A stretch of 31,125 nucleotides of DNA. It comes from an uncultured Mycoplasmatota bacterium (GTDB taxonomy: Bacteria; Bacillota_I; Bacilli_A; RF39; UBA660). Positions within the stretch are counted from its first letter, which is position 1, and every line of letters starts with the position of its first letter. Below, piece after piece: positions 21,333-29,543 of this stretch. The translations under genes were made by a program, and so were the position numbers. The DNA lies in contig URLV01000012.1 of assembly GCA_900548725.1 (NCBI GenBank), positions 1 through 31,125 of the forward strand. The letters run 5' to 3'. Below the pieces are notes generated by a model, which ran no database searches, was not told the origin of the DNA, and worked only from the letters and a program-made list of their open reading frames with translations.

Positions 21333-23672
21333 ATGGATAAAAATATAATAAATAAAGTACTAAATGAAGAAGAATTAATAAGTATTGATGGTTTTTTTAG
21401 AGCAGCAAATTATTTATCATGTATACAAATATATTTGTTAAACAATCCTTTATTAAGAAATAAATTAACAATTGATGATGTAAAACCTAGATTAGTAGGT
21501 CACTGGGGGACAGCACCAGGGCAAAATTTTATTTATGCTCATTTAAATAGAATTATAACAAAAAATAAATTAGAAATGATATATATATCTGGACCGGGAC
21601 ACGGCGGTCAAGCAATGATTAGCAATAATTATCTTGAAGGAACATACAGTATGTTTTATCCAGACATAAAAGAAAATGAAGAAGGTATATTAAAATTATG
21701 TAGAAGGTTTTCATTTCCAAAAGGTGTATCTAGTCATGTAGCTCCAGAAACTCCAGGTTCTATAAACGAAGGCGGAGAACTTGGGTATAGTTTAGCACAT
21801 GCATATGGAGCTGTTTTAGACAACCCAAATTTAATAGCAGCTTGCGTGATTGGAGACGGAGAAGCAGAAACAGGAAGCCTTGCAACAAGTTGGCATCTAA
21901 ATAAATTTATAAATCCAGAAACAGATGGAACAGTTTTACCAATACTTCATCTAAATGGTTATAAAATAGCCAACCCAACTATACTAGGACGTATGAGTGA
22001 TGAAGACTTAGAAAATATGTTTGTAGGAATGGGATATGAACCATTATTCGTATCTGGGACTGATACAAGATATATGCATGAAAGAATGGCTGAAGTATTA
22101 GATTATGCAATAACAAAAATAAAAATGAGAAAAATTCTTGCAAAAGAAAATGAAAATGTTAGATTACCACTTATTATATTACGTAGTCCTAAAGGTTGGA
22201 CAGGTCCGAATAGAGTAGATGGAAAACAAATAGAAGGCTCATTTAGAAGTCACCAAGTACCAATTATAGTTGATAAAGAACATCCTGAACTTCTTAACGT
22301 TTTAGAAGACTGGCTAAAAAGTTATAAACCAGAAGAATTATTTGATGAAAACGGTAAATTACGTAATAAATATAAAATGTTCGTACCAAAAATAAATCTA
22401 AGAATGGGATTATCTAAATATGCCAATGGTGGATTATTAACAGAAGAAATAAAATTACCAAATGTATTAAACTATGGAATAAAATTAAATAAACCAGGTA
22501 GCGTAAAAGGTATGGATATGAAAGAGTTAGGAGCATATCTAAGAGATGTTATAAATGAAAATCCTAATAATTTTAGAATATTTGGTCCAGATGAAGCTTT
22601 ATCAAATAGATTAAACTATGTATTTGATACAACAAATAGAGAATGGAACTTACCAATAATACCAACAGATGATTTTTTAAATAAAAAAGGTAGAGTAATA
22701 GATAGTTTTTTATCAGAAAACGTTTGTGAAGGATTATTAGAAGGATACGTTCTAACAGGAAGACACGGTATATTCCATACATATGAAGCATTTTCTAGAA
22801 TAATAGATTCTATGGTAAGTCAACATATAAAATGGATAAAAGCATCTAATGAAATAGAATGGAGAAAAGAAATTCCTTCATTAAATATTATTTTAACAAG
22901 TCATATTTGGCAACAAGATCATAACGGATATACACATCAAGAACCAGGATTTTTAAATCATTTAGCAACAAAGAAAAAAGATTTAATAGGATTATATCTA
23001 CCAGCAGACGCAAATACATTAATTGTTACAATGAATCATGTGTTAAATACTAAGAACAAGGTTAATGCTATAGTTGCTAGTAAACACGAAAGACCTGAAT
23101 GGCTAAATATGGAACAAGCAATTAAACACTTCAAAAATGGAGTTAGTATTTGGAATTGGGCTAGCGATGAAAATCCAGATATAGTACTTGCATGCGCAGG
23201 AGATACTCCAACACTAGAAGTATTAGCAGCTAAAACTATATTAAAAAAATATTTACATAATTTAAAAGTTAGAATAGTTAATGTAGTTAATCTATTAAAA
23301 TTAGATAAAACATGTTCTGAAGGATTAAAAGAAGAAGAATATGATTATATATTTACAAAAGATAAACCAATAATATTTGTATTCCACGGATATCCTAATC
23401 TAATAAAAGAACTTACATTAGATAGAAATAATAAAAATTTAACTGTATTAGGCTATCAAGAAGAAGGTAGAATAACAACTCCATTCGATATGAGAGTATT
23501 AAATAAAATAGATAGATTTAACATTTGTTTAGAAATATTAAATCATATCGATGATACATACGATAAATTTGCATTAACAAATTATTGTGTAAAAGAACTT
23601 ATAAAACATAATATACATATTGAACAATATGGAACAGATTTAGAAGAAGTAGATAATTGGAAATGGAAGTAA
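21333..23672 (+). CDS. xfp: Xylulose-5-phosphate/fructose-6-phosphate phosphoketolase
   Basis: The 779-residue protein is a complete thiamine-diphosphate enzyme of the Xfp family. Visible marks are GHWGTAPGQNF and GPGHGGQA near the N-terminus, VIGDGEAETGSLATSWH for cofactor binding, RSPKGWTGP, and GRHGIFHTYEAFSRI with QDHNGYTHQ in the second domain. It splits xylulose 5-phosphate or fructose 6-phosphate with phosphate to give acetyl phosphate plus a triose or tetrose phosphate. This is the key step of heterolactic-type or bifid-type sugar use. Start ATG 21333 follows AAGGAAA. The gene is monocistronic with its own terminator; no pentose-phosphate or acetate kinase gene is in the window. Confidence 0.96.
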   Translation: MDKNIINKVLNEEELISIDGFFRAANYLSCIQIYLLNNPLLRNKLTIDDVKPRLVGHWGTAPGQNFIYAHLNRIITKNKLEMIYISGPGHGGQAMISNNYLEGTYSMFYPDIKENEEGILKLCRRFSFPKGVSSHVAPETPGSINEGGELGYSLAHAYGAVLDNPNLIAACVIGDGEAETGSLATSWHLNKFINPETDGTVLPILHLNGYKIANPTILGRMSDEDLENMFVGMGYEPLFVSGTDTRYMHERMAEVLDYAITKIKMRKILAKENENVRLPLIILRSPKGWTGPNRVDGKQIEGSFRSHQVPIIVDKEHPELLNVLEDWLKSYKPEELFDENGKLRNKYKMFVPKINLRMGLSKYANGGLLTEEIKLPNVLNYGIKLNKPGSVKGMDMKELGAYLRDVINENPNNFRIFGPDEALSNRLNYVFDTTNREWNLPIIPTDDFLNKKGRVIDSFLSENVCEGLLEGYVLTGRHGIFHTYEAFSRIIDSMVSQHIKWIKASNEIEWRKEIPSLNIILTSHIWQQDHNGYTHQEPGFLNHLATKKKDLIGLYLPADANTLIVTMNHVLNTKNKVNAIVASKHERPEWLNMEQAIKHFKNGVSIWNWASDENPDIVLACAGDTPTLEVLAAKTILKKYLHNLKVRIVNVVNLLKLDKTCSEGLKEEEYDYIFTKDKPIIFVFHGYPNLIKELTLDRNNKNLTVLGYQEEGRITTPFDMRVLNKIDRFNICLEILNHIDDTYDKFALTNYCVKELIKHNIHIEQYGTDLEEVDNWKWK

Positions 23673-23678
23673 AATATA

Positions 23679-23708
23679 AAAATAGATACTTGAAAGAGTG
23701 TCTATTTT
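23679..23708 (+). terminator. Terminator after xfp
   Basis: AAAATAGATAC (23679-23689) pairs with GTGTCTATTTT (23698-23708, one G-U) around an 8-nt loop. Confidence 0.8.
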
Positions 23709-23713
23709 AGTAT

Positions 23714-23778
23714 ATAATTTTATTAGAGTAATAATAAAAAAGTAGAAACTAGAAAGAATATATAATAATTTTATTAGA
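23714..23778 (+). repeat. Direct repeat upstream of the second surface gene
   Basis: The 14-bp sequence ATAATTTTATTAGA occurs at 23714-23727 and 23765-23778, one start 51 bp after the other. In such AT-rich DNA it may be chance or a pair of operator sites. Confidence 0.25.
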
Positions 23779-23861
23779 TATTAAAAACTACTATATTTAT
23801 AAAAAAAATATATTATCTTTTTTGAATTATCTATAAAACATTTGAGGAGTGTGAACTTGAT

Positions 23862-25934
23862 ATGACAAGAAAACAAAAAATAACTTTGAGTATAACAGGA
23901 ATAATATTAGTTACTTTAATATTAGTAGGATTAACATACGGTTATTATTTAACAACAATAAAGGGAAATACTAATACAAAATCGATAACAACTAGTCTAG
24001 CAAAGTTAGAATTAAAATATGACGATGGTAATGGTTTGATAAGTAAAGAAAATATGATGCCAGGAGATAAAGTAGTAAAAACTTTCAGTGTAGAAAATAA
24101 AGGAAATAGAGAAGTAGAAAATTATACAGTATACTTAGAAAATATAATAAACGAATTTGAAGACAAAAATGATTTATATTTAACCCTAAAATGTAGTTCA
24201 ACAGAAGGGGATTGTAACGGAAATAATCTAATATATCCAAGTAGTGATGGAGTAATAGCCGTAAACAATATAAAAGTAGGAGAAATACAAAGTTTTGAAT
24301 TAACAGTAGAATTCTTGGAAACAAATGATTTACAAAATGACAATATGAACAAAAAGTTTGAAGGAAATGTAAAAATATTGGATTTAAAAAATGCTAATAA
24401 AAAATTAGTAACTTCAGAAGGAGAAACTAATGTAACAGTATCAAAACCAGAATTATTAACAAACTTTAAAATATATGGAAATAGTACACAAAAAAAAAGA
24501 AGTGGTAAAAATCTAATTAATATGAGTGATTTTAATGTTTCATATACTGACAATTATTATGTGAATACTCCAACAAAATTCAAATTAGAGACTGGAAAAA
24601 CATATACACTTTCATTTGATTATAATATAGTTTCAGCAACAAAGACAGTTGCAGTAGCAGTAGGTTATGGAACAACAACATATTCGAAAGACATAATAGC
24701 ACAAAAAAATTATGACACACAAACTACAGGTAGACAAACAGTAACATTTAATACTCCATCAAGTTATACTTCGAGTGATTACTTATTTGTAAGATTTGCT
24801 AGAGTTCCATCCCAAGACACAGTAAATGTTGATATTTCAAATATTCAATTAGAAGAAGGAGATACAGCAACTAAATATGAAGAATATGGAAAAATGCCTT
24901 CTCCAGATTATCCAAGTGAAATAAAAAATGTGGGAGACTTAGTAACAGATTCGAGTGATATAAATTATGGAAAGTATAAAATAAATATAAAAACAACAGG
25001 AAAAAATTTGTACCCTAACTACAACAGTAATCATTCAGCAGAACAGGCTGGAGTTACTCAAACTTGTAATAGTAATAAAAATACTATTACATTAAATGGA
25101 ACATCGAATTCAACAGGAGGAAGAAATCTTCTAAATTATTATAATAGTGGTTTTAAAATTGAGAAAGGAAAAACTTATACTTTATCATGTTCGCTAATAA
25201 ATGGAAATACTACTTCTGGCACTTTCAACGTTTTGTTAGCAGATAAAAATACAAATGAATATAAAGGAAAAAGTTGTACACTTGGAACAACTGCAACTTT
25301 TACAGCGACTGAAAGTTTTACAGCAATTTTAGGTATAAATATAGCAAAAGAAAATATAACTTTTGATAACGTTGAAGTTGGAATGATGATTGAAGAAAAT
25401 GATGCAGCAACTGAATATGAAGAATATAGTGAAAATACAGCAAATATATATTTAGATGAGCCACTAAGAAAAGTAGGAAACTACATTGATTACATTGATT
25501 TGATAAATAAAAAAGTAGTAAGAAATATTACAAAAAAAGTATTTAATGGAACAGAAAATTGGAACTCATTTAACAATACAAAAGTGTTTTTTATCACTGA
25601 TAGTTCACTTAAATATGAGAACAATATATATTGTTTATCAGATAAATATTTATGCCAAGTAAGTGCAGGAGGTCAAAGCTATAAAAGTGGTAATGCATGG
25701 GTACAAAGTACATCAAAATATCCAAGAATATATTTTGCAGATGACAATTATAGCACGGTAACAGCATTTAAGAATAATTTAAAAACGAATAATATTACTG
25801 GAATTTATGTATTAAATGAAACAAAAACAGAAGATTTAAATATTTCAGAAATAGAACTATCAGAAAACACAAAAAAAATATTTATAGAAACAAATACAAA
25901 ACCAAGCAATATTGAAATAGGATATATTAATTAA
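23862..25934 (+). CDS. Membrane-anchored surface protein with phage-tail-like modules
   Basis: The 690-residue protein has the same N-terminus as the gene at 83 (RKQKI.. SITGIILV.LIL.GLTY): one anchor helix at about 7-30, then a TasA/camelysin-like beta domain to about 170. After that the modules differ. Two tandem carbohydrate-binding-like units run over about 205-345 and 375-525. Each begins near a GKNL or TGKNLY motif, has KTYTLS in the core and ends in EEGDTATKYEEY or EENDAATEYEEY. A SPDYPSEIKNVGD linker and a C-terminal part with IYLDEPLRKVGNYIDYID complete it. These are features of tail or minor structural proteins of Bacillota phages. The start has GAGGAG at 23844-23849. A role in binding to surfaces or glycans is inference. 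Confidence 0.75.
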   Translation: MTRKQKITLSITGIILVTLILVGLTYGYYLTTIKGNTNTKSITTSLAKLELKYDDGNGLISKENMMPGDKVVKTFSVENKGNREVENYTVYLENIINEFEDKNDLYLTLKCSSTEGDCNGNNLIYPSSDGVIAVNNIKVGEIQSFELTVEFLETNDLQNDNMNKKFEGNVKILDLKNANKKLVTSEGETNVTVSKPELLTNFKIYGNSTQKKRSGKNLINMSDFNVSYTDNYYVNTPTKFKLETGKTYTLSFDYNIVSATKTVAVAVGYGTTTYSKDIIAQKNYDTQTTGRQTVTFNTPSSYTSSDYLFVRFARVPSQDTVNVDISNIQLEEGDTATKYEEYGKMPSPDYPSEIKNVGDLVTDSSDINYGKYKINIKTTGKNLYPNYNSNHSAEQAGVTQTCNSNKNTITLNGTSNSTGGRNLLNYYNSGFKIEKGKTYTLSCSLINGNTTSGTFNVLLADKNTNEYKGKSCTLGTTATFTATESFTAILGINIAKENITFDNVEVGMMIEENDAATEYEEYSENTANIYLDEPLRKVGNYIDYIDLINKKVVRNITKKVFNGTENWNSFNNTKVFFITDSSLKYENNIYCLSDKYLCQVSAGGQSYKSGNAWVQSTSKYPRIYFADDNYSTVTAFKNNLKTNNITGIYVLNETKTEDLNISEIELSENTKKIFIETNTKPSNIEIGYIN

Positions 25935-25948
25935 ATATATTCTTTTTT
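25920..25948 (+). terminator. Terminator after the second surface gene
   Basis: GGATATATT (25920-25928) pairs with AATATATTC (25934-25942, one G-U), then six T residues. The stop codon overlaps the loop. Confidence 0.75.
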
Positions 25949-26011
25949 CTATCTAAAATGTATTTATTTTTTAGAAATATATGATAAAATTATTATAAGG
26001 AGTGATAATAA

Positions 26012-26554
26012 ATGCTATACGATGATAAAGCTTTTTACGTATTTGTATCAGATGATGAATATCATAATAAAAAAATGTATTATAGATCTAATGAATTAAA
26101 TGGTAGATTAATAATAAGTTATTATAAAAAAAATGATGATATTGTAGTAAAAATAAATTATCCAGACAAAGAAATTTTATCTAAAGAAGTTTTATTAGAA
26201 GATTATAATCTAATAACAAAATATTATATAGAAAGAATGGAAGCGAATGGATATGAAGAATATCCAACAACATATGAAAAAGTTTATGGTTTAGGAATAT
26301 ATAAAAAATTCTTTGTAAACGGATATACTCCAGATATGGAATGTATAAAAAAATATTTAGATTATGATTATTTAGAATATGAAAAATTAAATACTATTGC
26401 TGAAAATAAAAAAGAATTGCATGAATTAGAAGATTTATATAATAAATGTTTAGATTTTGATAAACCAGAGATAGTTAAGAAAAAGTTCATAGAATATGAT
26501 AAAAATTTTAAAACAATCACACAAAATTTCAAAGACGAAGAATTTTTAAATTAA
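26012..26554 (+). CDS. Hypothetical cytoplasmic protein
   Basis: The 180-residue protein starts at ATG 26012 after AAGGAGTGATAA. It has no membrane helix and is rich in Tyr, Lys, Asp and Glu. The first 70 residues look like a beta sheet (FYVFVSDDEYHN, LIISYYKKNDDIVVKINY), followed by helices with ITKYYIERMEANGYEEY, and a predicted coiled segment at about 125-165. I recognise no family. It is monocistronic and converges on cwlJ with a shared terminator. Confidence 0.65.
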   Translation: MLYDDKAFYVFVSDDEYHNKKMYYRSNELNGRLIISYYKKNDDIVVKINYPDKEILSKEVLLEDYNLITKYYIERMEANGYEEYPTTYEKVYGLGIYKKFFVNGYTPDMECIKKYLDYDYLEYEKLNTIAENKKELHELEDLYNKCLDFDKPEIVKKKFIEYDKNFKTITQNFKDEEFLN

Positions 26555-26574
26555 AAGAACTAATAAAGTTCTTT
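26554..26574. terminator. Bidirectional terminator between convergent genes
   Basis: AAAGAACT (26554-26561) pairs with AGTTCTTT (26567-26574) around AATAA. It serves the plus-strand gene at 26012 and, on the minus strand, overlaps the stop codon of cwlJ. Confidence 0.7.
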
Positions 26575-26985
26575 ACACATACCTTGAACGGGTCTATAAA
26601 AACAATGATTTTTATATCTACCGGCAAGTGGTTGACCATAGAAATTATCTTTGCAGTTGTTTCCAGTTCCTGGAGCATAAAACCATAGTGCATGAGTAGC
26701 TGGATGATAATATTCTCCAGTAATAACTCTTTTAGCTAAATTTTTTTCCAAAGTTGTACTAGATGAATAGAATAAAGAAGAATTTACTCCAACAAAGCCA
26801 CCAGGATTTTGATACACAACATCATACAAAGTTCTAATATCTTTAAAAACATCACAACTAGCAATTGCACGATTAACAATAACATTACCAACCATAAGCA
26901 TACCTAAATTACCTTCGCCTACAGCTTCTGCCCTCATAAGTCTAGCAACTAAATCTAATTCTCTTGATGTATAACTTATTAACAT
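26560..26985 (-). CDS. cwlJ: Spore cortex-lytic enzyme, CwlJ type
   Basis: The 141-residue protein starts at ATG 26985, with AAGGTGAT spaced 4-6 nt upstream; an in-frame GTG at 26994 lies inside that site and is rejected. It has no signal peptide, as in CwlJ and unlike SleB. The sequence follows CwlJ along its length: LVARLMRAEAVGEGNLGML with the catalytic glutamate region, VGNVIVNR, and the C-terminal FYGQPLAGRYKNHCFYRP block. CwlJ is made in the mother cell, sits in the spore coat and degrades cortex peptidoglycan during germination. It is the strongest single sign that this organism forms spores. The gerQ gene that often accompanies it is not in the window. Confidence 0.9.
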   Translation of the reverse strand: MLISYTSRELDLVARLMRAEAVGEGNLGMLMVGNVIVNRAIASCDVFKDIRTLYDVVYQNPGGFVGVNSSLFYSSSTTLEKNLAKRVITGEYYHPATHALWFYAPGTGNNCKDNFYGQPLAGRYKNHCFYRPVQGMCKELY

Positions 26986-27008
26986 TTTTATCACCTTATT
27001 AAATAATA

Positions 27009-27017
27009 TGATATAAT
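27009..27017 (+). promoter_or_regulatory. Extended -10 promoter of the 27048 gene
   Basis: TGATATAAT (TATAAT 27012-27017) lies in the 62-bp gap shared with the divergent cwlJ gene. Confidence 0.45.
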
Positions 27018-27047
27018 AATAAATATATTAAAGAAAGAGGAAAGAGT

Positions 27048-27401
27048 ATGAGAAAGACAATAGAACAATATTTTATAAGAAATGAAATAAAAGATAAAGA
27101 ATTATATGCTTTATTAGATGCATTAAATTTAACAAACAAAGACGTTGTAGATTTTATTTATAAATTTCATAAATTATTAAATACTAAAGTAGATGGAGAA
27201 AAAAATATTGCAGAAGAATTAGTAGCTTTTATTAAAGATACTAAAAATGATGAAATATTACGTAAATTTGGTGTATTTAATGATATCTCAGATTATACAA
27301 GATACTTTCAAAAAGATAATTTAGATATAGCTAATTTAACTGACGTTTATGATAATATATTAGACAAAGAAAATGACAATTATATAAAAAAATTAAATTA
27401 G
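27048..27401 (+). CDS. Small helical hypothetical protein
   Basis: The 117-residue protein starts after AAGAGGAAAGAG. It is predicted all-helical, with charged helices at about residues 1-30, 30-50 and 55-75 (FIKDTKNDEILRKFG), and no membrane segment. I recognise no family. It is divergent from cwlJ, which leaves open a shared regulatory region. It ends in a palindromic terminator. Confidence 0.65.
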   Translation: MRKTIEQYFIRNEIKDKELYALLDALNLTNKDVVDFIYKFHKLLNTKVDGEKNIAEELVAFIKDTKNDEILRKFGVFNDISDYTRYFQKDNLDIANLTDVYDNILDKENDNYIKKLN

Positions 27402-27420
27402 AGAAATATTTCTCTTTTTT
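27400..27420 (+). terminator. Terminator after the 27048 gene
   Basis: A 16-bp perfect palindrome, AGAGAAAT with ATTTCTCT (27400-27415), is followed by a T-run; the stop codon overlaps it. Confidence 0.75.
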
Positions 27421-27424
27421 TGTG

Positions 27425-27448
27425 CAATAAAAAAACTAACAGTTAGTT
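27425..27448 (-). terminator. Terminator of tRNA-Trp
   Basis: On the minus strand AACTAAC and GTTAGTT (27434-27448) form a tight hairpin followed by a T-run. Confidence 0.55.
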
Positions 27449-27463
27449 AGTTGATTACAAAAA

Positions 27464-27537
27464 TGGCAGGGGTGGAGAGAATCGAACTCCCATCAAAAGT
27501 TTTGGAGACTCCTATGCTACCATTATACCACACCCCT
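27464..27537 (-). tRNA. tRNA-Trp(CCA)
   Basis: Read on the minus strand, acceptor stem AGGGGTG pairs with CACCCCT. The anticodon arm GGAGT-CTCCAAA-ACTTT gives anticodon CCA, with two G-U pairs at the stem base. The T-arm is GGGAG-TTCGATT-CTCTC, the discriminator is G and CCA is encoded. With UGA read as stop, this should be the only Trp tRNA needed. Confidence 0.95.
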
Positions 27538-27548
27538 GTGACAAGAAA

Positions 27549-27577
27549 ATTATACCATACTTTTTTCTATCACACAA
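27549..27577 (-). promoter_or_regulatory. tRNA-Trp promoter
   Basis: On the minus strand TTGTGT (27572-27577), a 17-bp spacer and an extended TGGTATAAT -10 (27549-27554). Confidence 0.7.
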
Positions 27578-27585
27578 TAACTTTT

Positions 27586-29493
27586 TTACCCCAACATTAA
27601 TTTTACAGTATTTGTTTCCTTAATATATTGATTGCTACTAGGTTCTTGAGAAATAACATTATCTCCCTTACCAGAATATTCTATTTTAAAACCTTTTAAA
27701 GTTTTCTTAGCCTCATCTACACTCATACCAACAACATCAGGTAATAAAACATATTTGGTATCAAGCCAAGTATATTCCTGTCTAATCATACCAGAATTAT
27801 CTTGTTTAATACCCGTAATATCTATAATACTTTTCATAACATTTTTAGCAATAGGGGCAGAAACAGTTCCACCATATTGGGTAATTCCTTTAGGATTATC
27901 TATCGCAACATAAACAATATATTCCGGTTTATCTGCAGGTAAAAATCCAATAAAAGATAAAATATAATTACCAACCATATAAGCACCATTATTAACTTTT
28001 TGTGCAGTACCTGTTTTACCACCAACACGATAATTTTCTATATATGCATTCTTACCAGTACCATTTGCAACGACGCTCTCTAAAGCATATCTAACTAATT
28101 TGCTAGTTTCTTCGCTAATAACTTGCCTTTTAGTATTTTTTTTATTCTCTAAAATAATAGTATTCGTTTCAGGCTCACTTAAATATTTAACGATAAATGG
28201 AGTATTTAAATAGCCACCGTTTATAGCAGCAGAAACACCTTGTATTTGCTGAATAGGAGTAACACTTATACCTTGACCAAATGACATAGTTGCTTGTTCA
28301 ACAGGACCAATATTATCATACTTAAATAATATACCAGAACTTTCACCATTTAAATCAATACCAGTTTTCTCTCCAAAACCAAAATTAGTAATATAATTGT
28401 ATAATCTTTCAGTACCCAACTTTTGTCCCATAACAACGAAACCAGGGTTACAAGAATTTTCTACAACCTGTAAAAAAGTTTGATCACCATGACCACCTTT
28501 TTTCCAACATTTAATTCTAGCATTTTCAACATGAATAGAACCAGAATCATGAAAATGATCATCAAATATATTTATGGTTTTTTCTTCAATAGATGCAGAT
28601 AAAGTAATTATTTTAAAAGTTGAACCAGGTTCATAAGTCGCCCAAATAGGAAGATTTCTATTAATAGTATTAATATCATAATTTTTATAATTATTAGAAT
28701 CAAAATTTGGTCTACTAGACATACCAAGTATTTCACCAGTATTTGGATCAGCAACAACAATTAAAGCTTGTTCAGGATTATATTTATTAACAACATTATC
28801 AAGTTCTCTTTCAATAGATTTTTGAATATCTAAATCAATAGTTAAAGTAACATTAACACCATTTTGAGGTTCAACATAAACCTCTGACTTATTTAATCTA
28901 TTTCCTTTACCATCACTATAATACTTTATAGCACCACTTTTACCAGTTAAGTATTTATCATATTCAAGTTCAATACCAGATAAACCTTGATTATCAATTC
29001 CAACATATCCTAAAACGTGACTCAACATATTTTTATAAGGATAATATCTTTTGCTTTCCTTTACTAAATAAACACCATCATAATTTAAATTATTTATTTT
29101 TTCTGCAACATCATATGATAATTGTCTACCTTCAGGATGAACTCTTTCAATACTAGTTCTCTTATTAACATGTTTACACATTTCGTCATAACTAACATTT
29201 AAAATACTAGCTAAATCTTTAGTAACCATTTCCTTATTTTTAATTTGATTAGGTATTAAAACCAAACTTACAGTAGTTATATTATCTGCAAGAATTTTAC
29301 CATTTCTATCTAATATTAAACCTCTATCAGAAGTAATAGGTAAATTTCTACTCCATAAATTATCAGCTAAATCATTTAATTTATTATATTCAATTACTTG
29401 TATATAAAAAACTTTAATAATTACTGCAATAAACATTAAAAACACTATAACAAAAATAAATCTAATCCTACCATGTATATTTTCTACAAACAT
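27586..29493 (-). CDS. spoVD: Sporulation-type class B penicillin-binding protein with PASTA domain
   Basis: The 635-residue transpeptidase has a short cytoplasmic tail, one membrane helix at about 10-30 and a PBP dimerisation domain from about 50. The penicillin-binding domain shows S291-x-x-K294 (STFK), S347-C-N349 and K493-T-G (KTGT). One C-terminal PASTA domain covers about 575-635 (LLPDVVGMSVDEAKKTL). A single PASTA domain is typical of SpoVD, which makes cortex peptidoglycan in the forespore; vegetative PBP2x-type enzymes often carry two or more. With cwlJ and a gerA-type gene beside it, SpoVD is the better call, though an FtsI/PBP2B role cannot be excluded because no mur/mra cluster is attached. 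AGGTGA precedes the start. Confidence 0.85.
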   Translation of the reverse strand: MFVENIHGRIRFIFVIVFLMFIAVIIKVFYIQVIEYNKLNDLADNLWSRNLPITSDRGLILDRNGKILADNITTVSLVLIPNQIKNKEMVTKDLASILNVSYDEMCKHVNKRTSIERVHPEGRQLSYDVAEKINNLNYDGVYLVKESKRYYPYKNMLSHVLGYVGIDNQGLSGIELEYDKYLTGKSGAIKYYSDGKGNRLNKSEVYVEPQNGVNVTLTIDLDIQKSIERELDNVVNKYNPEQALIVVADPNTGEILGMSSRPNFDSNNYKNYDINTINRNLPIWATYEPGSTFKIITLSASIEEKTINIFDDHFHDSGSIHVENARIKCWKKGGHGDQTFLQVVENSCNPGFVVMGQKLGTERLYNYITNFGFGEKTGIDLNGESSGILFKYDNIGPVEQATMSFGQGISVTPIQQIQGVSAAINGGYLNTPFIVKYLSEPETNTIILENKKNTKRQVISEETSKLVRYALESVVANGTGKNAYIENYRVGGKTGTAQKVNNGAYMVGNYILSFIGFLPADKPEYIVYVAIDNPKGITQYGGTVSAPIAKNVMKSIIDITGIKQDNSGMIRQEYTWLDTKYVLLPDVVGMSVDEAKKTLKGFKIEYSGKGDNVISQEPSSNQYIKETNTVKLMLG

Positions 29494-29543
29494 ATTATTT
29501 TCACCTAATTAATATTATTAATAAAAAATATACTTATTACTTA

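Noticed and set aside
43..24553. Many minus-strand open frames opposite plus-strand genes
   Set aside because: They lie inside well-supported genes, have low-complexity hydrophobic composition and no ribosome binding sites; they are shadows caused by AT-rich codon use.
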